Positions 25,976 to 35,143 of a DNA stretch of 64,000 bases are shown piece by piece (the first letter of the stretch is position 1; each line of letters opens with the position of its first letter). Source of the DNA: Lactobacillaceae bacterium (lineage in GTDB: Bacteria; Pseudomonadota; Alphaproteobacteria; RF32; CAG-239); NCBI GenBank assembly GCA_031271345.1, contig JAISVX010000001.1, positions 1 to 64,000 on the forward strand. The letters run 5' to 3'. The notes beneath the pieces are model-generated. The model had not been told where the DNA came from and made no database searches. It was given only the letters and a program-made list of their open reading frames with translations. A program made the translations under genes and the position numbers.

Positions 25976-27567
25976 TGGGTCCTAACTACACTACAAAATA
26001 CACCGTTTCTTCCAAGTCTGCTGCACACTCCGTCGCCTTCGTCAAGGGTTTTAACTGGTCCAATTCTTAAATGGAACAATTCTTTTCCTTGACCATCGGC
26101 TGGCGTATCAACAGAATAGAAGGGCTCATATAACGACAATATGTCCGAGTATCTATTTGATAAATCGTTCCATAATGTCTCTAAATTGTTAACATTGGCA
26201 TCTGTTCCAAGCTCGATGGATATGTTAGAGCCGGAATCTGCAAAACCCGCTCCATATCCGTATCTGCCGTCTAGTCCAGCTCCCGAACCAGCTCCTTGCG
26301 AACCTTGCGAACTTCCGCTAATTCTTTGCATTCTTGAATAATCCACACCATCAAACGCTCCGGCATTAGAAATATTGCCATAATCGGCTCCTATGCCGCC
26401 TCCGCCGCTGAATGAACCGTCAAATCCGCTGCCTGCGCCACCAGCGCCGCCGCTTCCCTGACCGCCAAATCTTCCGCCAGCGGCTCCGCCTGAACCGCCG
26501 TTAGCTCCGCCAGGAAGAGGAGGAGGAACGTCCCATGTCGCGTCTTCAAAATCTGTGGCATAAGTTTGCAGCTCCAGACCTTCCGCATCCGAACGACGCA
26601 TTTTCAAGCATATAATTCTTTTGCCGCTGCGAAGAACCATATCTCCAACGGCTTCAACGATTATAAGTCTGTTATTTGGACCAGTCGTTCTAAATCCGAC
26701 CGGAACTTCTATTCTTTCAACAATCAAAGTTACAATAGGTCTTTGAGTCATATTTAATGCTTTTTCACCCAAATCAATATAAGTGAAAATATCGTCTCTC
26801 CATACTCTTTCAGGAGCCATAACCACATCATCAGGGTTTGGAACATAAATCTCAATGTCAAATCTCATTTTTGAAGGATCTAAAGGAATATTTTTTATCC
26901 AGTCTGCTTTTTGAAATCTTTTTGTATATGTAGAATCTGCCGAGTGAGAAGACGAATTTTTAGTAAAATTTCCGCCGCCAGTCGAGCCACCTCCTCTGCC
27001 TGCGCCGCCGCTGCCGTTTGGAGCGTCAATAACATCAATATCGATGATTGAGTTTGTTAATCTTTCAGAGTTAACGCCTTCGCTTCTAACGTAAAACACA
27101 TAACGATTTCCCGAGCGTCCAAATATAATTATGTTGGTATCGACACCAACGTTTGAACCTCTTCTTGGATACAATAAAATTGTGTTCGGACCTGAAATTT
27201 GTCCGTCAAATGTAGCATTATCACCTATATAGATGTCTTCAACAAGTTCCCACTCCGGGAAGTTAACCAATGTGAGCATACCTTCGCGAAGACGAATTGG
27301 AAGCACCAAATCCTGGGACCAATAATATTTAGAATACGCCGGTTTTGATTGTCCTTCACCCAAATTCTGCAAAGGGTCAAGCCAAGCGCTCTGCGTCATA
27401 CCCAAAGAGTTAAAACCCGCATAACCCATATTCATCGGCATATAGTTACCCTGACTTTGATCTGCATTTTGGTCCAGATTGTCCATGCCTACTTGTGCAA
27501 AAGCAACATTTGAAACCGTCAGTACAAATGAAATGCACATTATTCTATTTATTATTTTTAAAACCAT
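25972..27567 (-). CDS. virB9: VirB9/TrbG-type core protein with C-terminal SPOR-like domain
   Basis: A 531-residue exported protein. ATG 27567 is preferred to GTG 27579, which sits on top of the AAGG site. Signal peptide to about residue 24 (A-F-A-Q). The N-terminal VirB9 domain has N-T-I-L-L-Y-P-R-R and N-R-Y-V-F-Y-V-R (about 130-170); the C-terminal VirB9 domain has P-E-R-V-W-R-D-D-I-F-T-Y-I-D (about 250) and N-R-L-I-I-V-E-A-V. A Gly-rich linker follows, and the final ~50 residues (F-H-L-R-I-G-P-V-K-T-L-D...L-G-R-N-G-V-F-C-S-V-V) match the SPOR peptidoglycan-binding pattern. VirB9 builds the outer-membrane ring with VirB7 and VirB10. The SPOR fusion is not part of the usual family. Confidence 0.82.
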   Translation of the reverse strand: MVLKIINRIMCISFVLTVSNVAFAQVGMDNLDQNADQSQGNYMPMNMGYAGFNSLGMTQSAWLDPLQNLGEGQSKPAYSKYYWSQDLVLPIRLREGMLTLVNFPEWELVEDIYIGDNATFDGQISGPNTILLYPRRGSNVGVDTNIIIFGRSGNRYVFYVRSEGVNSERLTNSIIDIDVIDAPNGSGGAGRGGGSTGGGNFTKNSSSHSADSTYTKRFQKADWIKNIPLDPSKMRFDIEIYVPNPDDVVMAPERVWRDDIFTYIDLGEKALNMTQRPIVTLIVERIEVPVGFRTTGPNNRLIIVEAVGDMVLRSGKRIICLKMRRSDAEGLELQTYATDFEDATWDVPPPLPGGANGGSGGAAGGRFGGQGSGGAGGAGSGFDGSFSGGGGIGADYGNISNAGAFDGVDYSRMQRISGSSQGSQGAGSGAGLDGRYGYGAGFADSGSNISIELGTDANVNNLETLWNDLSNRYSDILSLYEPFYSVDTPADGQGKELFHLRIGPVKTLDEGDGVCSRLGRNGVFCSVVRTQ

Positions 27568-27580
27568 TACTCTATACACC

Positions 27581-27697
27581 TTAATTAAGTTCTTTGCGCG
27601 CTAATGAATACTTAATAACCTTAAACCCCGAGAAGCTTTTTGGTTTTCCTTTATTAACCTTTACACCATCTGTGTAAATAATTTGTAAAGATACCGT
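27581..27697 (-). pseudogene. Remnant of a third virB8 (3' end only)
   Basis: The gap between virB8b and virB9 contains 38 codons and a stop that read S-L-Q-I-I-Y...G-F-K-V-I-K-Y-S-L-A-R-K-E-L-N-stop. This matches the end of VirB8b, S-L-Q-V-T-Y...G-F-T-V-A-K-Y-S-L-A-R-Q-N-L-N-stop, residue for residue without gaps at the terminus. A TAA lies just upstream in frame and there is no start, so it is not expressed as a protein by itself. It is best explained as a decayed tandem virB8 duplicate. Confidence 0.75.
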
Positions 27698-27727
27698 TTA
27701 ATAATTATCTCTCTGCCGCCAAACCTT

Positions 27728-28456
27728 TTAATTGAGGTTTTGACGAGCTAACGAGTATTTAGCAACTGTAAAACCAACCGGGTTTTTCAATCTTTCAGTA
27801 TATTTTACCGTCTTGCGGCGGTAAGTAACCTGAAGAGATGCAGCCCAATAGTTTAGCTCTGGAGCCGTTGATGTCGGATACATATCCTGAGTTTCATACT
27901 CAACCTGCCATAAACCTCTGCTCAGCTCATTGACAGTGATAATCCTTATATCCCTTTTCAAGCTCCTTGTTCTAATAATATCTATTGCTCTTTTTGCCGT
28001 ATTATCTAAAAAGTCCGAATAAACGGTGGCGGATGACATTTCTTGTATTGGTCCTCCGGGAAGCCATCTGGCTTCCATTTCAGGAATGTCTGTGTCAAAA
28101 GTGCTGCGAAGAAGCACATATTGCCTGACAAAAACTTCCGTAATAGCTCTTTCATCTTCCAAAGAAGTATTTACAGGTACGATGTTGTATACCTGCTCCT
28201 GCTTATTTTTGAATGTTAATAAGAAAGGCTCTACTCTGAACAGAGGAACAATTTGACCGATAGCCAACAATAAAACTATATTACAGCACAAACTCAAAGC
28301 CGTAATAATTGCAAAAGCCCTTGCTGTCCATAAATATCTTTTTTCAGCAACGTTTTCTACAATGGTATCTTGATTTGACGTAGAAGGTTTAGGCTGCTTA
28401 GAGGCACCTCCAATAAGCTTTTGCTCCACGTTTGCTTTGTTTAATTGTTCTACCAT
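27728..28456 (-). CDS. virB8: VirB8-type assembly factor (paralogue b)
   Basis: A 242-residue bitopic inner-membrane protein. A cytoplasmic N-terminus (1-50) is followed by one membrane helix (about 52-74) and a periplasmic NTF2-like domain (to the end). VirB8 hallmarks: V-E-P-F-L-L after the helix, F-V-R-Q-Y-V-L-L-R (matching Y-V-x-x-R-E), and the terminal N-P-V-G-F-T-V-A-K-Y. VirB8 nucleates assembly of the core and channel. An AAGG site precedes the ATG. A second VirB8 is encoded upstream and a remnant of a third downstream. Confidence 0.87.
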   Translation of the reverse strand: MVEQLNKANVEQKLIGGASKQPKPSTSNQDTIVENVAEKRYLWTARAFAIITALSLCCNIVLLLAIGQIVPLFRVEPFLLTFKNKQEQVYNIVPVNTSLEDERAITEVFVRQYVLLRSTFDTDIPEMEARWLPGGPIQEMSSATVYSDFLDNTAKRAIDIIRTRSLKRDIRIITVNELSRGLWQVEYETQDMYPTSTAPELNYWAASLQVTYRRKTVKYTERLKNPVGFTVAKYSLARQNLN

Positions 28457-28470
28457 TAATATTTACCTTA

Positions 28471-28653
28471 TTAAATAGTTTCGACAAACCAATCAGGTAA
28501 ATCCTTTGGCAAATCTAACTGCATACATGCGCAAGGCGATAATTTTAATTCGTCGATACCTTTACCGATACCGATTGGTTCCGCCTCATAATAAGAACCA
28601 AAAAGACCGCAAGCCGAAAGCAGTAGAACAACTGCAACTATTATATATCTCAT
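28471..28653 (-). CDS. Small lipoprotein in the VirB7 position
   Basis: A 60-residue lipoprotein; ATG 28653 lies 8 bases from GGAG, while earlier in-frame starts at 28662 and 28659 sit against it. The signal ends in lipobox L-S-A-C (Cys about 15). The mature part has L-S-P-C-A-C-M-Q-L-D-L-P. Size, lipobox and placement between virB8 genes fit VirB7, which anchors VirB9 at the outer membrane, but small lipoproteins cannot be assigned by sequence alone. Confidence 0.6.
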   Translation of the reverse strand: MRYIIVAVVLLLSACGLFGSYYEAEPIGIGKGIDELKLSPCACMQLDLPKDLPDWFVETI

Positions 28654-28662
28654 AATCATCAC

Positions 28663-28863
28663 TCCATAGATGAGTAAACTATTATAGTGTTATATTACGT
28701 TATACCTTTTCCTACACTTTTACAAGAAAAAGTCTCATTTAAGGCTTACTTTTTCTAAATTAGCAGAAATTGGCAGTATAAATAATTACACCACTCCTGA
28801 TGTATTATAAAATATAAAAAATTAAATAAAAGTAAAGCACAAAAAAGAGAATCGAAAATATTT
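28663..28863 (-). other. Non-coding gap inside the virB operon
   Basis: A 201-base AT-rich stretch with no coding remnant that I can find. On the minus strand GAAAAAGT and ACTTTTTC can pair across a 14-base loop, a weak terminator or pause site, and TATAAC/TATAAT boxes further on could belong to a secondary promoter for virB7-virB11. Neither is convincing. Confidence 0.3.
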
Positions 28864-29625
28864 CTATACTTCGACCTCGGTCTGAGAATATCTTGTAACT
28901 GTAAAACCAAGAGGATTAAGCAGGCGCAGACCCAGAAAGCTTCGCTCTGGGATGAAATATGCCGTAACAGACGAGGTCCAATATCTGGTGTTTAAGATTA
29001 TGGCCCTGGTCTGAAGATCTCTTTGACCCTCCGAGATGTCGTAAGTCTTAAAGTCAATCTTCCAAACCGCGCTTTTCTCTCCACCGACTTTATTTATCGA
29101 AATAATCTCTACTTCCCGCGAAAGCTTGGCTTCAAAAATAAGATGCCAGACCTTCTCCCTGTATTGGTCGAAGCTTCCAAAAATTTCCGGCGACGAAAGA
29201 AAGTCGACCATGCCGCCGGGATACCATCTTGTCTGCATTTCTTTTTCATCGTCTATAATGGTGTTTCGCAATATTATGTACTGCTTTACAAATGTTTCCA
29301 TCAACATCTGTTTAGACGCCATGTCATAGCTTATAGGCTCGTTACGCACGATGCCCGCCGAGTTGTCCTGCCTGATGATTAGAAAAGGTTCAACGCTCAC
29401 CTGAGGAGCCAATTTAAATATGACCAGAGAAGCGCTGATAAAAAAGAGCAAAGATATAGCTGCCAGGAGTATAAAGAATCTCGACAGCCAAATATAGTAT
29501 ATAAGTTTTGACGACGTTACTTTCTTATAATCGCTAAGAAAGAACTTGCTCATATCTATATCGCTACCTATTCCCGGTAAGGATAGAATCTTTGTTCCTA
29601 ACAGCTTTTTATCTTGCTCTGCCAT
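28864..29625 (-). CDS. virB8: VirB8-type assembly factor (paralogue a)
   Basis: A 253-residue bitopic inner-membrane protein. ATG 29625 is chosen because AGAGGG lies 5 bases upstream; the longer frame overlaps the preceding gene. The membrane helix (about 45-68) follows a cytoplasmic segment. The periplasmic part has V-E-P-F-L-I, F-V-K-Q-Y-I-I-L-R and the terminal N-P-L-G-F-T-V-T-R-Y, the VirB8 signature. It differs enough from VirB8b to suggest an old duplication, so the two could occupy different positions in the machine. Confidence 0.86.
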   Translation of the reverse strand: MAEQDKKLLGTKILSLPGIGSDIDMSKFFLSDYKKVTSSKLIYYIWLSRFFILLAAISLLFFISASLVIFKLAPQVSVEPFLIIRQDNSAGIVRNEPISYDMASKQMLMETFVKQYIILRNTIIDDEKEMQTRWYPGGMVDFLSSPEIFGSFDQYREKVWHLIFEAKLSREVEIISINKVGGEKSAVWKIDFKTYDISEGQRDLQTRAIILNTRYWTSSVTAYFIPERSFLGLRLLNPLGFTVTRYSQTEVEV

Positions 29626-29636
29626 AAAAACCCTCT

Positions 29637-32600
29637 TTAATATGAAGCACAATAAGGAGCGCTTATTTTCTTCATTTCGTCTTCAAAAGCTTTCTCGGCT
29701 TCTTTATCATACGCTTCCTTAGCTTTTAAGTTTGCTTTTTCTGTCTTTATAGATTCACTTACATCACTAAGGTTAACATTTGATGAAGGAAGAGCGATAA
29801 GCACATCTGAATCCATCTCCAAAGCTTTATGCACCAGTTCAAAATTCTCGAGCCTTTCCTTGACAATAGGAGTGTTGTTTCTCTTAAGCGCCTGAAGCTT
29901 TGGAGCAACTTCGCTCATAACTCTTGCCTTTCTGTTCTTCAAAGAATTTTTCACCGTATTATAATCCTCTTCTTTTGCAAGATTCAAGTCTGGCGATGGT
30001 TCATAGCCAGCTTTGCGAAGCTCTTCGAACAACAGTTCTTTAACTTCATCAACGCTGATTTTTACCTTCTCCATTGCCTGACGATATGTTCTTTCCAGCT
30101 CGACATAATCTAAGAAATCGCCAAACTGGTTTTTCTTTAACGCCGCGTTGTCATAAATATCATCTTTAATGCTAGAATTATACTTCTTGTCTTCTTCCTG
30201 ATATTTTCTTATCTCAATCAAGCGGTCGAAAGTCTTTTTAACATCGTCTCTAAACACGACAAAGTCGTTGCCTAAAGTAAACAACTGACCAAGCTCGCTT
30301 ACAGAGCTTGTACCAGCAGATACTCCGGCTCCCGCATTCGCAGTTTCGTCAGAACCCTTGCTCTTAATTCTATAATAACCAACGCCGTTTGTTACTTCTA
30401 TTTCCTGACAAGAAGGAAGAGCATTATTACTAGAAGCTTTAACTATAAAGTTGGCATTCTTATCAATGTCTATTCCAAGGTTGTTGATATTACATGGATA
30501 ACGACCGCCCCTATAGAAGTTTGCGATATTATCCCCGTTTTCGTCCTCTCCAAAGAACTTCTTAAGATCAATGTCTCTTTCAACAAACGCTTTGCCGCTC
30601 AACGCGCGCTGCCACACCTCTGGAAGCTGTCCGCCATAATCGAGAAGACCTGACTTTGACACATAGTACATTGTTAAATATACTGGGACATTGATTGGAA
30701 GATTGCCAACCCCGATTTCTGTCTTTGTTCCAACTTGGATTTTGGTATTTTTATCTTTGCTGTAAACGCCTTCGTAGTCAACTTCATCAAAGAAGAACAC
30801 TTCTCTGACAGGAGGCAGATATTCGTTGATTGGTCCTTTCGGAGCCTGGAAATCTCTATCCTTAGCTGACAATGCGACATAGTATTCTTCATCCGCCGCA
30901 TAACAAGCGTCTTCAGGACATATTTGACTAATCATATATTTATTATACAAGTTCTTAATAGCCTCCATCAACGCTAAAGGAGAACCATAAGTGTTCTTCA
31001 AAACGCTGGAGAATGATAAAACATCTTCAAGGTCGATATTTTTCAAATTCTCAATAAGCGCAACGTGTTTTGAGTTAACATTTGCATTGCTTGTCTGATA
31101 ATATAATGAATCTCCAATATTTAAGATGTCTGCTTTTGTTTTTTCCGCAAGTTCGACAGTATATGGTCTAAACTCTGTAGAAATAGCAGCCGCGACATTT
31201 AGATAACCGCCTAAAGCCGGAGTATATGCTTTGGTTGCATCGCTGACCTTCTTAGCCACTTTATTATCATATAAGTAAGCAAGAGGCGCCATATCATCAT
31301 AACCCGGCTCCTTCTCCATTATTTCTTTAGCTTTTAAAGCATGCTCTCTTTCTGCTTCCGCAAGTTTGCCATCGTAATATTTGCTTCTTTCATCAAGTTT
31401 GGCAATAATTTTTTTCGCCTCTTTGCCCAAAGAAACAGCGATAGCTTTCTGAGCTTTTGCTTTTTTCTCCATATCCGCCTTATTTACAGTCGTGCTAAGA
31501 GTGTTTGTCATTTTCTCCTTTACTTCTATCTTTGCTTCTTCAGCCTTATTGATATTTTTATTATAAAGGTTTACCTTCTCCTGAGCCGCATCTATTTTAT
31601 CAGATAAGTCGTTTAACTGATTTTCATATCCTCTAAACTCCGCGGATCTTTGTTCATAGATAGCCGCGATTTTATCGCCATACGCATTAACCGCGTCAGA
31701 ATATTCTTTTCTAACTTTCTGAACTTCTTCAGCCTCGGTGTTTTGAGCGCTTAACAGTTCATTCTTGGTTTCGACAGTCCAAGCTTCCGTATACAGAACA
31801 CCTGTTAAGTCATAAGCATATCCGTTCAGCCATAATCTGTTTTCCGCTATATCCTTAATCTCATCGTCAACTTTCTTTATCTCAGCTTCAACTTCCATAA
31901 TCTGTTTTATAACGTTCGGTAATTGAGCTTGCTTAAGCAAATCAGTCATTTTCTTTACAAGCGCTTCTCTTTGCTTCTTTAATTTAACTTCGCGCGCATC
32001 TAACTCTTTATAGTTAGGCTGCATAGCAGATACTTTTTGCTGAACAGACTCAATCCACTTGCTTTCTTCAAGCGCAACCTCAGTAACTGGAGTTTGCTCC
32101 TGGAATCTTGCCAAATCCGAATTCCAATCCGTAAAGACCGATTTTGCGGAACCCTCAAAGTTTGCGACTATCTTGTCTTTATTATCTTTATTAAGCTGGC
32201 GGGCAATATCAAGTTCGCCGGGACGCAAATCAATCTGTTCCAAATATTTAATTATGTTGTCATATTTAGCATTGACATACTGGTCATAAAAGTTTTTCTG
32301 GTCGTTCCACATCTTAAACGGCTTATCAATACTGCCCCAGTTATTAATGCCCTGCTGGTCGTCTCCCAAGCTTCTTGACCCAGTCGCGCCAATATTCCAG
32401 GCAAGCTGATAGTTGTCTCTTCCAATCTGCTCGCTTTTTCTTTCTTTTACAGGGTTCATAATTTCTTCATCAGCAGGTTTTTTACCGTTCTTCATTGTTG
32501 AAGCGCTCATGGTGTTTTTATTATCAACGCTTGAATCTACAACAGGAGTTTGCAGTTCTTCAGGCTCCATTGGAGTAACCATCACCGCCTTCGCGACATC

Positions 32601-33878
32601 GAACTTGTCAATCAGCCATTTTGACACGCCTGTTCTCAACTCATGCTGATTTGCCAGAGTACCCAAATGTCCGCCTGACCATACTTTTTCAGGGTTGTTA
32701 TAATAGCTGCCCAAATATCCTATCGCGCATTGATCAGAAATCCTCAGCATATTAAGGACATGCTCGTGCATCCTTTTAAATCTCTCATACGTTACAAAAG
32801 TCTCTCTATATGATGGTAAGTCAGAAATAAGGCTGTGAATGCCGTGCGCATCATATACTTCTCTTCCTAACTCCGTAACTTCTCCCAAGGCTTTCAGGCT
32901 TTCTTCCTGTCCGGCGAAAGGATTTTCAACCAATGGCTTAGGAGCGTCTTTATAACCTAAGAAATTATAATCTTCATTATCGTCAAGGACTGTTTCATTT
33001 CCCGCAATCTGCGCAAATGCCAGTTCAGATTTTGAAGCATAAGTCTTTCCTTTATTAAATATAAAAGATGTCTTGTCTTCATTGCCTTGAGACTTGAGCA
33101 TTTCAATCTCTTTCTTTCTAATAGGAGGAACTTTGCTTTGAATAGCCAACGCGGCTTCATACTGCATTCTCATAGCTTTTAGCTCTTGAGTCATGCGAAG
33201 CAGCTGGTCTAAAATATCATAAGTCTGATACGCGTTTTCCCATGCGGTATTTGTATTGTCCACCTCGTCTAAATTTTCGCCTTCATCGCCGCCGCCATCG
33301 TTCAAAGCTTCTTCCAAGTCGTCAATTCTTTTTTCAAGAACCTCTATATTCGCGCTTAATACTTTTGCCGTTGAATATATTTCCAAAGACGTATCGGTAA
33401 AAAACTTTCTCGCAAGTTCTCTATAGCAATGCTCGTCATTTAAGCCGTCTGTTGGAAGAACAAAGAACATTTTATATGTCGCGTTTCTAACAGAATCAAA
33501 ATCATAAATATCCGCAACGCTCGCTTCCTGAATGTCTTTGGTTGCTTCTACAGTTTTTTTGCTGTCATTGCCTCCTCCGCTGCCACCTCCTGCGAAAGGA
33601 CCAGTAGACTTAAACAAATCCAGATTATCGTTATATGTCAGACCCAAACCTTTAACATCAAGTACGCCGGTAAGGGTATTGCTGATGTTTTTAACATTGG
33701 TTACCACCCCCTTGGCTTCGTTAAGCTGCAAAAAGTGTATTGCGTCGTTTCCCGGGTCAAGCGTCGGCATTACCGGTATCATCGGAAGAGGAATGATAAA
33801 TGCTCCCGCGTTTGAGGCAAATAAGCTACAAACCGCGCCTAGCGCCATATATATGGACAATTTAATTTTCTTTATCAT
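29637..33878 (-). CDS. Giant exported coiled-coil protein in the virB5/virB6 slot
   Basis: A 1413-residue protein of unknown function with a signal peptide (A-G-A near residue 26). The N-terminus, P-T-L-D-P-G-N-D-A-I-H-F-L-Q, recalls the D-P-x-N start of VirB5/TrbJ proteins. Long charged helical regions, likely coiled coils, cover about 150-260, 580-690 and 700-860; a more globular Cys-containing region lies near 1000-1150 (Q-I-C-P-E-D-A-C-Y-A). ATGA overlap with the preceding gene and AGGAGG in front show tight coupling. In canonical operons virB5 and virB6 sit between virB4 and virB8, so this and the three preceding genes probably encode periplasmic or pilus-associated parts. Confidence 0.6.
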   Translation of the reverse strand: MIKKIKLSIYMALGAVCSLFASNAGAFIIPLPMIPVMPTLDPGNDAIHFLQLNEAKGVVTNVKNISNTLTGVLDVKGLGLTYNDNLDLFKSTGPFAGGGSGGGNDSKKTVEATKDIQEASVADIYDFDSVRNATYKMFFVLPTDGLNDEHCYRELARKFFTDTSLEIYSTAKVLSANIEVLEKRIDDLEEALNDGGGDEGENLDEVDNTNTAWENAYQTYDILDQLLRMTQELKAMRMQYEAALAIQSKVPPIRKKEIEMLKSQGNEDKTSFIFNKGKTYASKSELAFAQIAGNETVLDDNEDYNFLGYKDAPKPLVENPFAGQEESLKALGEVTELGREVYDAHGIHSLISDLPSYRETFVTYERFKRMHEHVLNMLRISDQCAIGYLGSYYNNPEKVWSGGHLGTLANQHELRTGVSKWLIDKFDVAKAVMVTPMEPEELQTPVVDSSVDNKNTMSASTMKNGKKPADEEIMNPVKERKSEQIGRDNYQLAWNIGATGSRSLGDDQQGINNWGSIDKPFKMWNDQKNFYDQYVNAKYDNIIKYLEQIDLRPGELDIARQLNKDNKDKIVANFEGSAKSVFTDWNSDLARFQEQTPVTEVALEESKWIESVQQKVSAMQPNYKELDAREVKLKKQREALVKKMTDLLKQAQLPNVIKQIMEVEAEIKKVDDEIKDIAENRLWLNGYAYDLTGVLYTEAWTVETKNELLSAQNTEAEEVQKVRKEYSDAVNAYGDKIAAIYEQRSAEFRGYENQLNDLSDKIDAAQEKVNLYNKNINKAEEAKIEVKEKMTNTLSTTVNKADMEKKAKAQKAIAVSLGKEAKKIIAKLDERSKYYDGKLAEAEREHALKAKEIMEKEPGYDDMAPLAYLYDNKVAKKVSDATKAYTPALGGYLNVAAAISTEFRPYTVELAEKTKADILNIGDSLYYQTSNANVNSKHVALIENLKNIDLEDVLSFSSVLKNTYGSPLALMEAIKNLYNKYMISQICPEDACYAADEEYYVALSAKDRDFQAPKGPINEYLPPVREVFFFDEVDYEGVYSKDKNTKIQVGTKTEIGVGNLPINVPVYLTMYYVSKSGLLDYGGQLPEVWQRALSGKAFVERDIDLKKFFGEDENGDNIANFYRGGRYPCNINNLGIDIDKNANFIVKASSNNALPSCQEIEVTNGVGYYRIKSKGSDETANAGAGVSAGTSSVSELGQLFTLGNDFVVFRDDVKKTFDRLIEIRKYQEEDKKYNSSIKDDIYDNAALKKNQFGDFLDYVELERTYRQAMEKVKISVDEVKELLFEELRKAGYEPSPDLNLAKEEDYNTVKNSLKNRKARVMSEVAPKLQALKRNNTPIVKERLENFELVHKALEMDSDVLIALPSSNVNLSDVSESIKTEKANLKAKEAYDKEAEKAFEDEMKKISAPYCASY

Positions 33879-35143
33879 TTGCTGCCTCCTGTTTTTCTAC
33901 AATACTTATCAAAACTATAATCATCAAAATTAAATTTTGTTATGTCCCTGCCTTCATCGCGAACCGTGTAATCGTTTACTCTCGCTCTGCTGCTCGCAGA
34001 CTTAAACCTCATCTCGGCAAGCAGCACTTTGTTATATTCGAGCAACGCTCTCAGCTCTTCAACCTTTACGTTCATATCCAACGATATTGAAGCGTTTTGA
34101 GATTCTAAAACCGTGCTGTAATCCGACATATCTTTTACTTCTTTGTCACGGGCTTCAACGGTTATTCTAGAACTCATGCTGACGTAAGTAGCATTTATTG
34201 CTTCGGCAAGAGCATCCGCCCTTCTAACAGCCATCATTCTTCTTACGTTATCAGATGTTTCCGGGTCGCCTTCTTTTAGGAACAATGCGTTTCTGTCATT
34301 TTCCATAGCAGACTGCGTATCCCTTGCTCCCCAATATTTATCGCTTTTGTTTTTAACGGTTGACAGGAAGCCGCTTTCCATAGATTTCCTTATTTCGGCA
34401 ATACGGCTGTCCAAATCTTTCACAGCCAGTTTTTTCTGGTCGTTAAGCTGGCTTTCTTCAAGCTTGCCGCTAGCCGCAATATCTTCCCTTTGGGTGTTAA
34501 GATTGTCCAGCTGGCTTTGATATTGCAGTTTTTGATCTTCATTAACGCCTTCTTTGTTCATTTCAGCGGTTATTGTTGCAATATTCTCGTCTATTGCCGC
34601 CAAACTGCCACTGCTGACATCGCGTTTTGCAGATATTTGAGTATCATACTCCGAAGCTATTTCACTGCGTTTATACTCTAACGAAGCCAATTCTTTCGCC
34701 TGCTTAGAATTAGCTCCGGTGGCATCTTCCGCAGTGTCTATGGCGCCGTCAACCTTATCTTTTCCAGATTCAATTTTATCTTTAAGTCCGCCGGTCTTAT
34801 CGTCAACTTTATCCTTAACAACGTCAACCTTGTCTCCAACCTTATCTTTAACGCCATCAACTTTATCTTCAACTTTATCAGTAATGCCGTCTACTTTATC
34901 TTTTCCTTTTTTATAAAGAGATTTAGCTTCCTTAATACCCTTACCGATAAAGCTCTCATTAATTTTTCTCTCGATATTCTTAAATTTCTCGCTTACTTTG
35001 TCAGTAATTCTTGAAACACCCTCGGTAAATTTACCCGTAAGACCAGGTATATCAACTTTTGGCACACCTGCTGAAGCGTTCTCAATCCCAAAGACAAAGA
35101 AAGAGCAGAGTACTAAAATACAGATTATTCTCACCTTTCTCAT
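33875..35143 (-). CDS. Exported helical protein with K-D-K-V repeats
   Basis: A 422-residue protein: signal peptide ending A-S-A (about residue 25), then a repeated D-K-V-D-G-V-K-D-K-V segment (about 75-135) of amphipathic 11-residue-like helices, then a predicted coiled coil (about 150-255) and a helical C-terminal domain (M-M-A-V-R-R-A-D-A-L-A-E-A; L-R-A-L-L-E-Y-N-K-V-L-L-A-E-M). The C-terminal helices resemble those of VirB5/TrbJ-type proteins. ATGA overlaps connect it to the genes on both sides. Function not established. Confidence 0.6.
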   Translation of the reverse strand: MRKVRIICILVLCSFFVFGIENASAGVPKVDIPGLTGKFTEGVSRITDKVSEKFKNIERKINESFIGKGIKEAKSLYKKGKDKVDGITDKVEDKVDGVKDKVGDKVDVVKDKVDDKTGGLKDKIESGKDKVDGAIDTAEDATGANSKQAKELASLEYKRSEIASEYDTQISAKRDVSSGSLAAIDENIATITAEMNKEGVNEDQKLQYQSQLDNLNTQREDIAASGKLEESQLNDQKKLAVKDLDSRIAEIRKSMESGFLSTVKNKSDKYWGARDTQSAMENDRNALFLKEGDPETSDNVRRMMAVRRADALAEAINATYVSMSSRITVEARDKEVKDMSDYSTVLESQNASISLDMNVKVEELRALLEYNKVLLAEMRFKSASSRARVNDYTVRDEGRDITKFNFDDYSFDKYCRKTGGSK

